64,000 bases of DNA, from NCBI RefSeq assembly GCF_000328565.1, contig NC_019957.1, positions 330,148 to 394,147 of the forward strand. The letters run 5' to 3'. This document shows positions 44,203 to 52,025 of this stretch, piece after piece. Origin of the DNA: Mycobacterium sp. JS623. Its GTDB lineage: Bacteria > Actinomycetota > Actinomycetes > Mycobacteriales > Mycobacteriaceae. A model generated the notes under the pieces. That model was not told the DNA's origin and did not search any database. It saw only the letters and a program-made list of their open reading frames with translations. Position 1 is the stretch's first letter, and the number at the start of each line of letters is the position of its first letter. The translations under genes were made by a program, and so were the position numbers.

Positions 44203-45005
44203 CGCGGGCCTGCGTCGAGGAGCATTTCAAAATCGACACCGACGGCGGAGGGGGCGGCGAGCGTGAGTTGGATGGTGGTGGGCGGTGCGAAGTGGAAGGA
44301 GTTGTCGGTCGCCCCGGCAGGCAGGTTGGTGAGTTCGTTTGGCAGCAGGGTTGGCAGCACCACATTGGTGGGGCCGAGGGGGACGTTGTCGATCTGATAG
44401 GCGACGGCCCATGTTCCTCCGGTAAGGACCGGCTTTCCGTGGCTGAAGCCGCTTCTTGGAGCTTGCATTTGCGGGGTACCCGTCGGTGGAGTGGTGAAGA
44501 CCCCAGCATCGACCCGGAATAGCGGCTGACCGGCGAGGGCACTAGGCGATGGCGCGCCGAGGGATTCGCTCCAGCGGACAGTTCCGGCGATGAGAGTGTC
44601 CACCGGATTGGACAGAACCTCGACGTGGTAGGTGAATCGCTCAAAGATCGAATCGGTTCCCTGCACGCCGATGTCGGTGACGAGGGTGATGAGGCCAGTG
44701 CTGGGGTCGATCTCGACGGTGTTGGTATCGACGGCAAAGATGAACTCGCTATGCGAGTTGGTGATGGAGGCGAGGTCTACCTTGGAGCAGGCCTGAGCCT
44801 GAAGTGTCGTGCTGCCAAGTATGACCCCGACTTTTTGTTGCGTCACCGACCGATGGCTCTTCAGATGCACTGCGACGGTGCCGGTGAAGATTTGCATCTG
44901 CTGAGGCGGGTTGCCGACGAAGAAGGCCAAACTTGCGGGGGAATTGAGGCGGCTGTCCGGAGGAGTGGAGGTCGCGTCGATGGTGATCGGTGGCAGAACT
45001 CCCAT
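44199..45005 (-). CDS. Hypothetical beta-rich protein, first in a two-gene pair
   Basis: 268 residues from ATG 45005 (AAGGGG ribosome-binding site). Nearly all beta strand in prediction by eye (QQMQIFTGTVAVHLKSHRSV, IDPSTGLITLVTDIGVQGTD, RFTYHVEVLSNPVDTLIAGT). No catalytic motif, signal or membrane span seen. Length and composition suggest a beta-sandwich binding or structural protein. Partner is the overlapping 182-residue gene. Not recognised. Confidence 0.6.
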   Translation of the reverse strand: MGVLPPITIDATSTPPDSRLNSPASLAFFVGNPPQQMQIFTGTVAVHLKSHRSVTQQKVGVILGSTTLQAQACSKVDLASITNSHSEFIFAVDTNTVEIDPSTGLITLVTDIGVQGTDSIFERFTYHVEVLSNPVDTLIAGTVRWSESLGAPSPSALAGQPLFRVDAGVFTTPPTGTPQMQAPRSGFSHGKPVLTGGTWAVAYQIDNVPLGPTNVVLPTLLPNELTNLPAGATDNSFHFAPPTTIQLTLAAPSAVGVDFEMLLDAGPR

Positions 45006-45161
45006 GCGGGTTCCCCTTGATCAATGAAGCCCACTCGAACTCCGAATCCGGGTGTTCGATTCACGCTTCGATACGAAACGATAGTGCAGAATGGCAGCGT
45101 AGCGGAGCCGATTCGTCACCCTCGATGAAACCAACGTCAGCGTCGGGCGGCGTGCGTGGGC

Positions 45162-45383
45162 TTAACCGTCGGATGGAGGGCGGTTCCCGCCCTTGATGCC
45201 GATGATTTCGACGGAGCGCCAAACGTTGGGCGAATAGGACACGACCGCGGTTGCTAAATCTCCCTCCGGCCAGACTGTGAGAACCCCGCCTTCACTGATC
45301 TTGTAACTGGCGGGTTCCAGCCCGTCGTAAACCTCCACGGTGTTATCGGCAAACGTAATACGGAAGTTGTAGAGGTAGCCCAT
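45162..45383 (-). CDS. Small hypothetical protein
   Basis: 73 residues: GYLYNFRITFADNTVEVYDG, LEPASYKISEGGVLTVWPEG, SYSPNVWRSVEIIGIKGGN. It looks like a small all-beta fold. Codon use is normal for the genome and no shadowing gene exists, so it is probably real. It lies 157 bases upstream of the two-gene pair on the same strand. Confidence 0.5.
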   Translation of the reverse strand: MGYLYNFRITFADNTVEVYDGLEPASYKISEGGVLTVWPEGDLATAVVSYSPNVWRSVEIIGIKGGNRPPSDG

Positions 45384-45811
45384 CTCGGGAAGTCTTTCAC
45401 GGATGGTGAAGCTCCGCGATCACCTGACCGGCCATCACCGTGCCGCGTGACGCCGGTTCGTCGGGCAGGGTGACCGCAACGCCGCAGCCGCCGCATCAGG
45501 CCGTACCCGAAATGGCTCCCGAGCCCCGCGGTTACGGCATAACCAACCTTCGTACCTGAGGACGGAACCTGTCCATCACCTTCGCCGTGACACGCTGTCG
45601 GCCGCGGCTTAACCCCGTGTCCGGAGCACCCCGCACCGGGCGAATGCGGGCGGGCGATTGCGGACTTGAATCTGCCTGGCAATCGGCTGCTACGGGTGCG
45701 AAGACGGATCGCGGTCACCCAGACGGCGTAACGCAATCGGGCCTTAGCACCATCTCAGCGCCGGGTAGTTGGCCCGCAAAAATAGCGTCCGAGAGCATGT
45801 TTGACTGCCCT
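45384..45811. other. Intergenic stretch upstream of the T4SS operon
   Basis: About 430 bases with no gene recognised. The promoter of the small minus-strand gene and upstream elements of the T4SS operon lie here. Confidence 0.4.
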
Positions 45812-45817
45812 TAGGCT
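45812..45817 (+). promoter_or_regulatory. Putative leaderless -10 (TAGGCT) of the T4SS operon
   Basis: TAGGCT, six bases, then the ATG at 45824; no ribosome-binding site is visible. Confidence 0.45.
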
Positions 45818-45823
45818 CGAAGC

Positions 45824-46513
45824 ATGCAGCTGCCGCCTGACCGCTTCGACGACGTGCGCCGCGAATGGATCGCCTATCACCAAAGCTGGTCGACCATTCA
45901 GCGTCGCCGCGCCGAGCAGCTGGGTCGCGTGGTCCGCAAGCGCCAGCGGATCCGCACCTCAGCAGTGCCCGACCCGCACGACGACACCTTGATCGCTCCA
46001 CTGTGGCTGCGCGCGTCGAAATCGCCTGGCGCCCAGGTGGAATTGTGCGCGGTGCTGCTGGCTGCCCTGGTCGCACCGATCGGATGGCCAGCCGGCGTCG
46101 TGGCCTACCAGGCGATCGTGCGGCTGATTCCCCACACGCTGCGGGCGTTTCCGATTGCGGCGATGCTGTGGACCGGAGCCGCGCTGGGCCTGCTCGGGCT
46201 GCTGCTCTACGCGTTGTGCTATGACCCCGCAGGGTCATTCGGCCAGATCGCCGCGTTGCCGTGGTGCTGCCTGCAGGTGGCTGGGGTGCCGGTGGTCGCC
46301 GGCATCTATGGGATCGCCAACGGCTGGTTGGCCCTTGGCGGCTCCGAACAGTGGTGGCCCCTGACACCCGCCAAGCGCGCATTGACCGCCGCGGACGCCG
46401 CCGCTGTTCTCGGCGGCTACGATCTCACCGGCCCGGCGTCGTTGCCGCCGCACCGCTCAACGAGGCGGGGGAGAGGACGCTGCCATGACGCGCACGTGTC
46501 GCTGTCCCCGTGA
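45824..46513 (+). CDS. T4SS-operon membrane protein, first gene
   Basis: 229 residues. A basic N-terminal helix (FDDVRREWIAYHQSWSTIQR) precedes four hydrophobic segments: VELCAVLLAALVAPIGWPAG, IAAMLWTGAALGLLGLLLYA, WCCLQVAGVPVVAGIYGIAN and one weaker. The C-terminus is cytoplasmic and basic. I do not recognise the family, but its place as first gene of the T4SS-like operon and the membrane topology suggest a channel-associated subunit. Confidence 0.65.
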   Translation: MQLPPDRFDDVRREWIAYHQSWSTIQRRRAEQLGRVVRKRQRIRTSAVPDPHDDTLIAPLWLRASKSPGAQVELCAVLLAALVAPIGWPAGVVAYQAIVRLIPHTLRAFPIAAMLWTGAALGLLGLLLYALCYDPAGSFGQIAALPWCCLQVAGVPVVAGIYGIANGWLALGGSEQWWPLTPAKRALTAADAAAVLGGYDLTGPASLPPHRSTRRGRGRCHDAHVSLSP

Positions 46514-46567
46514 ATTACCCCGTCTGTCAATGCAATCCGGGACCGTCGTGGTGTCAGACCGGGGGAT

Positions 46568-46573
46568 TAGGTT
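46568..46573 (+). promoter_or_regulatory. Putative leaderless -10 (TAGGTT)
   Basis: TAGGTT, six bases, then the ATG at 46580. This could be an internal operon promoter. Confidence 0.4.
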
Positions 46574-46579
46574 GCGGGC

Positions 46580-46873
46580 ATGAGGATCTTCTTTGCTTTT
46601 CTCGTCATGGGCATGATCGCTTTCGCCGTAGCGCTGATCGCGGTGGCCGAAGCGCTCGTGGCGGCGCTGCCCTATCTCGCCGTCGCTTTGGTCGTGGTCC
46701 TGCTGCTGCGCCTGCTCGACCGCCGCAGCACACCGCCGGCACCGGTGCGCCCCGCGGCAGCGCCGCCGGCCGGATGGGTGCTGGTGCCGGTGCAGATGGT
46801 GCCGATCGAGGCGTCGCGGCCTGCGGTCATCGACATCGATGTCCTCGGCGAGAACGGCACCCGCCGTGAGTGA
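46580..46873 (+). CDS. Small membrane protein of the T4SS operon
   Basis: 97 residues with two adjacent hydrophobic segments (IFFAFLVMGMIAFAVALIAV, AALPYLAVALVVVLLLRLLD), then a Pro/Ala-rich tail with MVPIEASRPAVIDIDVLGEN. The stop overlaps the GTG of the next gene by 8 bases. Small double-spanning subunits of this kind occur in Gram-positive T4SS operons. No named family. Confidence 0.65.
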   Translation: MRIFFAFLVMGMIAFAVALIAVAEALVAALPYLAVALVVVLLLRLLDRRSTPPAPVRPAAAPPAGWVLVPVQMVPIEASRPAVIDIDVLGENGTRRE

Positions 46874-47846
46874 GCAGACGGTCGCTGCGCCCGAGAACGA
46901 GGAGTGGGTGAATCAACTGTTCACCGAAACCCCGCTTCCGTTGCGCGCCAGGCCCGCTGGCCATGCCGGTGACGACGATCTACCTGAAGGCGACGACGAG
47001 TCACCGCCCAGCGAGCCGCCCGTCGAACTGGACGTAGAGCCCGCCGCCGCGCCCGTCGACGCCGACGCCGGCGCCAAACGCGTCGGGCTCTGGCTGTGCG
47101 CCGGCGCTGTCGCTGTGGCGGCGCTGATGATCGTCGCGTTCGCTGTATTCGGCGGCGGGCCCGACCCTGAACCCGGCCTGCGACACCAGGGAATAGTTGT
47201 GCCACCGGGCTTTTCGGCTGCTCCCACGACCAGCGCACTATCGGCGCCAGTGGGGGAGACGGCCGTGCCCTTCACCGCGGCCACCGCCGGTTGCGGGCCC
47301 GGCTCGACCTCGCCACAAGCGCTCACAGACACCAGCACCGACTCGGCGTGGGTGTGCGCCCGCGGCAGCCAGGAGAGCTTCCTGGACGGCCAGGTGCTGC
47401 ATGTGCGCTTCACCTGCGAGCAGTCTCGGCCCGAGTCGGCGTGCAGCTACATGCTCACCTCGGTGTCGGTCACACCGGGCTGGGTCGCCAAAACCGTCGG
47501 CGGCCAGGACAACTGGCTGGCCCACCGGGTGGTGACCCGGCTGCAATTCAACTTTTTCAACGGCAACCAGCTGGCCGCCGATCCGTTCTTCGTCGACACC
47601 AACAGCGTGCACGGCCCGGTGACCGCCACCCTGCCCACCCGCGTGCTGGCGTCGCGTGTCGACGTGCTCGTCCTGCACACCGGCCGCCCGCCGGCCGCCC
47701 CGCTACCGACGGGAACTGACGACCAGAGCGCGACCGCCACGCCCGCCCCGACCGAAACCCCCAGTGACGCCACGGTGTTCACCGATCCGGTGGATGCGAC
47801 GTTCGCGATGAGCCAACTGCAGTTCCTGGGTCATGCGCCCAGCTGA
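46866..47846 (+). CDS. T4SS-operon bitopic membrane protein with extracytoplasmic domain
   Basis: 326 residues from GTG 46866, which overlaps the preceding stop. An acidic cytoplasmic region of about 70 residues is followed by one membrane segment (RVGLWLCAGAVAVAALMIVA) and a roughly 230-residue outside domain with Cys residues (AGCGPGSTS, WVCARGS, FTCEQSRPESACSY) that could form disulfides. The topology, N-in with a single span and a large outside domain, parallels VirB8/TcpC-like channel proteins, but I see no sequence signature of that fold. Overlaps the next gene by 14 bases. Confidence 0.7.
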   Translation: MSEQTVAAPENEEWVNQLFTETPLPLRARPAGHAGDDDLPEGDDESPPSEPPVELDVEPAAAPVDADAGAKRVGLWLCAGAVAVAALMIVAFAVFGGGPDPEPGLRHQGIVVPPGFSAAPTTSALSAPVGETAVPFTAATAGCGPGSTSPQALTDTSTDSAWVCARGSQESFLDGQVLHVRFTCEQSRPESACSYMLTSVSVTPGWVAKTVGGQDNWLAHRVVTRLQFNFFNGNQLAADPFFVDTNSVHGPVTATLPTRVLASRVDVLVLHTGRPPAAPLPTGTDDQSATATPAPTETPSDATVFTDPVDATFAMSQLQFLGHAPS

Positions 47847-48786
47847 ACGGGCCATGTCGGCGACGTGGCGCCACCGTCTCGACACCGGCCAGCGCCGCGC
47901 CCGCACCGCCGGGGCGGCCACTCTGGTGGTGTGTGCTGTGCTCGGCGCGTGCGCGGGGGCCAAAGACTTTCTCACCGTACCGCACCCGGACGACGCCGAC
48001 GTGGAGGCGATCGCCACCAGGGTCGCCAACGAGCGTGCCGCCGCCGGCGAGTTCGCCGCGGATTTCGTGTGGGCGGTGCTGACGACGCCGAGCTCGAAAA
48101 GCGCTGCCCTGCAACGTTACCTCACACCACCGGACTCGCCGGCGCCCACGCCGGCCCCGGCGACCGGCTCGCTTCCCGCGGCGGTCATCACCACCCCGAA
48201 GGTGTGGTCGGTTGTCCCGGCCGGCTCGACCGGGGATGTCGGCGAGTACTGCGTCACCATCGAGGTGCAGCAGCGGCCCTATGCCTCCGCGGAGGCGACG
48301 CGCGCGTTTTACCGTGTGCCCGTGGCGATCTGGAACTATCAGCCGCGCGCCATGGACATGCCCACCCCCATCAGCGACCCCGGCCCCGGCGCCGATGTGA
48401 AGATCGGCTACACCCATCCGCTGGATACCGCCAGCGCGGTCTATGGGGTCGTCAGCGGATTCGTCACCACCTACCTGACCGCCACCAGTGGGCTGGACCG
48501 TTATGTGATGGCGGATTCCTGGATCAAACCGGTTGGCGGCTACCACAGCGCCGTGCTTACCACCGCCGCGACCGACGTTGCGATCCCCGATAACGCCTCT
48601 TCGGGGACCCGAATCCACGTGCGCGCCAGCGTGTCTGCGCAAACATCGCAGTTCGCGGTGCTGAACTTCAGCTTCCCGCTGTCCGTCGAAAATAGCGGCG
48701 GAACCTGGATGATCGCCGACATAGACTTGATCCCACAGACCAGCGAGGAGACCGCCGCCACACCGGTGGGCACTCCGCACAGCTGA
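47833..48786 (+). CDS. TcpC-like (VirB8-type) conjugation channel protein, possible lipoprotein
   Basis: 317 residues. A basic N-terminus is followed by a short hydrophobic segment ending in a lipobox-like VVCAVLGACAG, so the product may be lipid-anchored rather than spanning. The outside part has the TcpC pattern: EYCVTIEVQQRPYASAEATR, AFYRVPVAIWNYQP, GVVSGFVTTYLTATSGLDRY (the FVxxYLTG...LxRY motif of TcpC) and FPLSVENSGGTWMIADIDLI. TcpC proteins are essential channel components of clostridial and actinobacterial conjugation systems and adopt NTF2-like VirB8 folds. Gene order after it (small membrane protein, PrgI-like, VirB4) supports the assignment. Confidence 0.8.
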   Translation: MRPAERAMSATWRHRLDTGQRRARTAGAATLVVCAVLGACAGAKDFLTVPHPDDADVEAIATRVANERAAAGEFAADFVWAVLTTPSSKSAALQRYLTPPDSPAPTPAPATGSLPAAVITTPKVWSVVPAGSTGDVGEYCVTIEVQQRPYASAEATRAFYRVPVAIWNYQPRAMDMPTPISDPGPGADVKIGYTHPLDTASAVYGVVSGFVTTYLTATSGLDRYVMADSWIKPVGGYHSAVLTTAATDVAIPDNASSGTRIHVRASVSAQTSQFAVLNFSFPLSVENSGGTWMIADIDLIPQTSEETAATPVGTPHS

Positions 48787-48799
48787 AAGGTGTTATTGC

Positions 48800-49078
48800 A
48801 TGCGGTATTTGGCTGATGGGTTGTTCACCTCGGGCACGTCGATCGCGTACATGATCGAAGGCCTGCTCGCCGCGGTCGCCCTGGTGGCCGGCACCATGAC
48901 CACCCTGGGCAAAACGTCCAAAGAAGGCGCCGGCGCCGGAATGACTCACCAGTTCCTCGTCATCGGACTGTCGGTCACCATCTTCCTTTCCGCGGGCATC
49001 GCCGCACTGATCACCCACGAATTCCAGAGCCACGGCGTGACCAACCACGTCAATGTCCCCAACCCCTGGGGCCAGTGA
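48800..49078 (+). CDS. Small two-span membrane protein of the T4SS operon (VirB2/VirB3-like position)
   Basis: 92 residues, two membrane segments: SIAYMIEGLLAAVALVAGTM and FLVIGLSVTIFLSAGIAALI, with a short loop KTSKEGAGAG. Size, topology and position between TcpC-like and PrgI/VirB4-like genes fit a VirB2-pilin- or VirB3-like subunit, but no signature residue proves it. A GAAAGG ribosome-binding site precedes the ATG. Confidence 0.7.
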   Translation: MRYLADGLFTSGTSIAYMIEGLLAAVALVAGTMTTLGKTSKEGAGAGMTHQFLVIGLSVTIFLSAGIAALITHEFQSHGVTNHVNVPNPWGQ

Positions 49079-49434
49079 TGATCGACGAGTCACCGGCCAA
49101 AGTCTGGTCCGACCAACGTGATCTGCCGATCTACCTCGGCGACGCCGGCGACGGCTTCCGGTTGCCGTTCAAGGAGCGCTGGCGCCTGCCCGACGCGTGC
49201 GCGGCGCTGATCGGCTTCATCGTCACCGGCACCGCGGTCACACTCAACCTCGACAGCGGGCGTGCGCTGCTGATCCTCGTCGTCGGTGTGGCGGTCACCG
49301 CCGCCGCGGTGTGGGTGCTGTCGAAACTGCCCGCCTCACGGCCGTCGATCCGCACCCGCTTCGCGTGGTTTGTCGCCGACCTTCGGCCGCACGTGTCGTG
49401 CTCGCATCCGCCCAACGACGCTGCCCGGCGATGA
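49075..49434 (+). CDS. PrgI-like (VirB3-type) inner-membrane protein of the T4SS
   Basis: 119 residues; the start is GTG 49075 or ATG 49078, the first overlapping the preceding stop. The N-terminus VWSDQRDLPIYLGDAGDGFR resembles the PrgI/SCO6880-partner start. Two hydrophobic segments follow (ACAALIGFIVTGTAVTLNLD, LLILVVGVAVTAAAVWVLSK), then a cytoplasmic tail. Such proteins sit directly before the VirB4 ATPase gene in Gram-positive T4SS clusters, as here (4-base overlap), and anchor VirB4 to the membrane. Confidence 0.7.
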   Translation: MMIDESPAKVWSDQRDLPIYLGDAGDGFRLPFKERWRLPDACAALIGFIVTGTAVTLNLDSGRALLILVVGVAVTAAAVWVLSKLPASRPSIRTRFAWFVADLRPHVSCSHPPNDAARR

Positions 49435-52025
49435 GTTCGGCCCGCTACGACTGCCCGCGCGCCGCTGTCGGCAACCTTCGGTTCACCGATACCGGCGTGT
49501 ACGCCGACTACCTGGTATCGGGTCTGCCGTTCATCTTCATGGCCAAAGACGCCCAAGACCGGGTCGCCGATGTGCACGCCGAGCTGCTGCGGGCGCTGCC
49601 GTCGGGCGCCATGCTCAGCGGGCTGACCACCGACGTGTCAACGCGCAACATCGCCCGGCGGATGGTGTTCGCCCACCCCGACCTGCACCCGGCGCAGATC
49701 GGCAGCGGCGCAGCGCTTCCCGCGCATACCCGCGACTGGGTCGCGCACTGCCGGACGTGGGAATCGGCGTTGCGGCGCAGGGGATCACGCCGCCGCATCT
49801 ACTGGCTGAGCCTGCCCCTGGACTACGGACTGAGCGGGGCCACCGCGACGGGCACCTGGCAGCGGCGGCTGACCTCGATCGTCGGCGCCGACAAGGACAG
49901 CGCCGAGTCGCTGAACCGGTACCGGGAACTCGCGGCGGGCATGGTTGGCGCGCTGCCGCCGTCGCTGTTCGCCAAACCGGCCAGCGCCGAACAGATCTGG
50001 TGGCACTGGAACTACACCGCCAGCCGCCACGTCTGGCGCCAACCGCTGCCGAGCACACCGTATGACCCGGATGCGCGGCTGCCGGGGTCGGCGTTCACCC
50101 CGGTGTGGACAGACCCCTCCGGTGCGGGCGCGCGGGGCCGACGCTGGCGAGCCGCGCGCAGCGACGCCGAGGTGTTCCTGCGCACCTACCGCGATCCCGA
50201 CGACGGCATCGCCGACTCGTATCAAGCGTTTCTGGGCATCGAGTCGTTCCCGGACACCGGCGTGCGCTGGCCGCAGTCGACGCTGTTCAAGATGCTCGAT
50301 GACCTGAGCACACCGAGCGCCACGGTGGACTGGACGATCCACGTGACCTTCGACTCCGCCGACGTGGCGGTGGCCACCGCGCACAACGTCATCCTCAACA
50401 TCAAAGACCAGGCCCGCCAGATCGGCCGGCACGCCCACAGCGACGACGAACTGGTCCGAAAGCTGGCGTCGGGCAAGCAACTTGCCTCCGCGCTCAAACG
50501 CGGCGCCGAGCGCGGAGTGAACGCCGCCGTGCTGGTGGCCGCGGCAGCCCCCGATCCGCAGACCGTCGACACCGCGATCACCGAAGTCGTCCGGCGCTAC
50601 CGCAGACAGGGACTGGACCTGCGACGGCGCCGCGGCAGCCAGCAGACGTGGTGGCGCGCATTCAACCCCGGCACCGAAACCTCTGCGGCGCTGCAGGAGA
50701 TCCGCAATCCGACCACCACCGCGGCGTTCGCGAAGTTCGTTCCGCTGCTGGCCACCGGGCTGGGCAACAACACCGGTGTGCCGCTGGGGGAGACGATCAC
50801 CAGCCCGGGCCTGCGCGAGGTCGTGCTGCTAGATCTGCTCAACGCCCCCGCCCGCGACAATCCGGGCAACCTCGTGATCGGCGGCTCACCGGGACGGGGT
50901 AAGAGCCAGTGCGCGAAGAACTTGATCCTGTCCTGGCTGCGGATGGGCGCCGGGGTGCATCTCATCGACCCGACCGAGGCGCGCGAGCACGAACACGCGC
51001 TGAGCATGTTCGACGACGGCCGCAAGATCGTCATCGACGCCAGACGGCCGCGGTTCACCCTCGACGGGCTGCGCATCTTCGGATTCGCCGAAGCCGCCGA
51101 ACGCACGGTGGATCATCTGTTGCCGCAGATGGGCTTTTCCCCGGTCAGCCCGCAGGCCGCGCGGCTGAAGGGGCTGCTGGCACCAGAGTCGCGGCACGCC
51201 AACGGAATCGGCGCCACCAACGGGCTGATCACCTTGCTGCGGGACCGGACGCGGCCCGACCGCGTCAGCGTCGACGACGACCTGCTGGTCGCCCTGGAAG
51301 GGTTGCGCGCCGAACGGCTGCTGGCGCCGATGTTCGACGACACCGCCCCGCCGCCGGATCTGTCACGGCAGCTGGTCATCTGGAACTTCGGCGGACTGAA
51401 GCTGCCCACGGTCACCGAGGAATATCAGGCCCACCTGCACCACCAGAGCACCCCGAGTGCGCGCGCCGCCCAGGCCCTCTACGGGATGGCCGCCGAGCTG
51501 GCGCAGTCGATGTTCTTCGCCCGCGACACGACACCCGACGTCTTCGTGGTGGAGGAGTGCGCGGCCTGGACGCACTCCCCAGGCGGGCAGCGCTGCGCCA
51601 ACACCCTGATCCGCCAAGGCCGCAAGGCGTGGACACAGTTCGTCGGGATCAGCCAGGCGCCGCGCCACGACTTCGGTGTGCTCGAGGACCACTTCATCGA
51701 GCAGCGAATCTGCTTGGGATTCAAGGAATCCGCGATCGCCGAGGACACCCTGCGCTGGTGCAACCGCGATCTGGCGCGCCACCCCAAACTGCTGGCCGAC
51801 TACGTCACCAACACCAGCCCCGCCCAGATCATGGCCTACGGCGACGACACCATCGATCACCGCCACGGCCGGGTGATTCCCGGCCGCGAAGGTGAGGCGT
51901 GGATGCTCGACGAGTTCGGCGGGTGGGGCAAAATCCGGCTGTTCTCGGCCCCGACACCGGAATTGGCCGAGCTTTACGACACCAACCCGTACCGCAGGCG
52001 GATGCGCACCGGGACCACACCGTGA
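49431..52025 (+). CDS. VirB4/TraC-like T4SS ATPase
   Basis: 864 residues from ATG 49431, overlapping the PrgI-like stop (ATGA). Walker A is NLVIGGSPGRGKSQCAKNLI (about 485) and Walker B is PDVFVVEECAAWTHSPGG (about 705). HLIDPTEAREHEHALSMFDD and WTQFVGISQAPRHDFGVLED match the VirB4 C-terminal ATPase domain. The long N-terminal domain (LPSGAMLSGLTTDVSTRNIA and onward) is the usual VirB4 scaffold. VirB4 powers pilus/channel assembly and substrate transfer. All ATPase motifs are intact, so the machine is probably energised. Confidence 0.9.
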   Translation: MSSARYDCPRAAVGNLRFTDTGVYADYLVSGLPFIFMAKDAQDRVADVHAELLRALPSGAMLSGLTTDVSTRNIARRMVFAHPDLHPAQIGSGAALPAHTRDWVAHCRTWESALRRRGSRRRIYWLSLPLDYGLSGATATGTWQRRLTSIVGADKDSAESLNRYRELAAGMVGALPPSLFAKPASAEQIWWHWNYTASRHVWRQPLPSTPYDPDARLPGSAFTPVWTDPSGAGARGRRWRAARSDAEVFLRTYRDPDDGIADSYQAFLGIESFPDTGVRWPQSTLFKMLDDLSTPSATVDWTIHVTFDSADVAVATAHNVILNIKDQARQIGRHAHSDDELVRKLASGKQLASALKRGAERGVNAAVLVAAAAPDPQTVDTAITEVVRRYRRQGLDLRRRRGSQQTWWRAFNPGTETSAALQEIRNPTTTAAFAKFVPLLATGLGNNTGVPLGETITSPGLREVVLLDLLNAPARDNPGNLVIGGSPGRGKSQCAKNLILSWLRMGAGVHLIDPTEAREHEHALSMFDDGRKIVIDARRPRFTLDGLRIFGFAEAAERTVDHLLPQMGFSPVSPQAARLKGLLAPESRHANGIGATNGLITLLRDRTRPDRVSVDDDLLVALEGLRAERLLAPMFDDTAPPPDLSRQLVIWNFGGLKLPTVTEEYQAHLHHQSTPSARAAQALYGMAAELAQSMFFARDTTPDVFVVEECAAWTHSPGGQRCANTLIRQGRKAWTQFVGISQAPRHDFGVLEDHFIEQRICLGFKESAIAEDTLRWCNRDLARHPKLLADYVTNTSPAQIMAYGDDTIDHRHGRVIPGREGEAWMLDEFGGWGKIRLFSAPTPELAELYDTNPYRRRMRTGTTP

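Noticed and set aside
49197..49430. Upstream extension of the VirB4-like frame
   Set aside because: It is Arg-rich and overlaps the PrgI-like gene; the ATG at 49431 with ATGA overlap is the better start.
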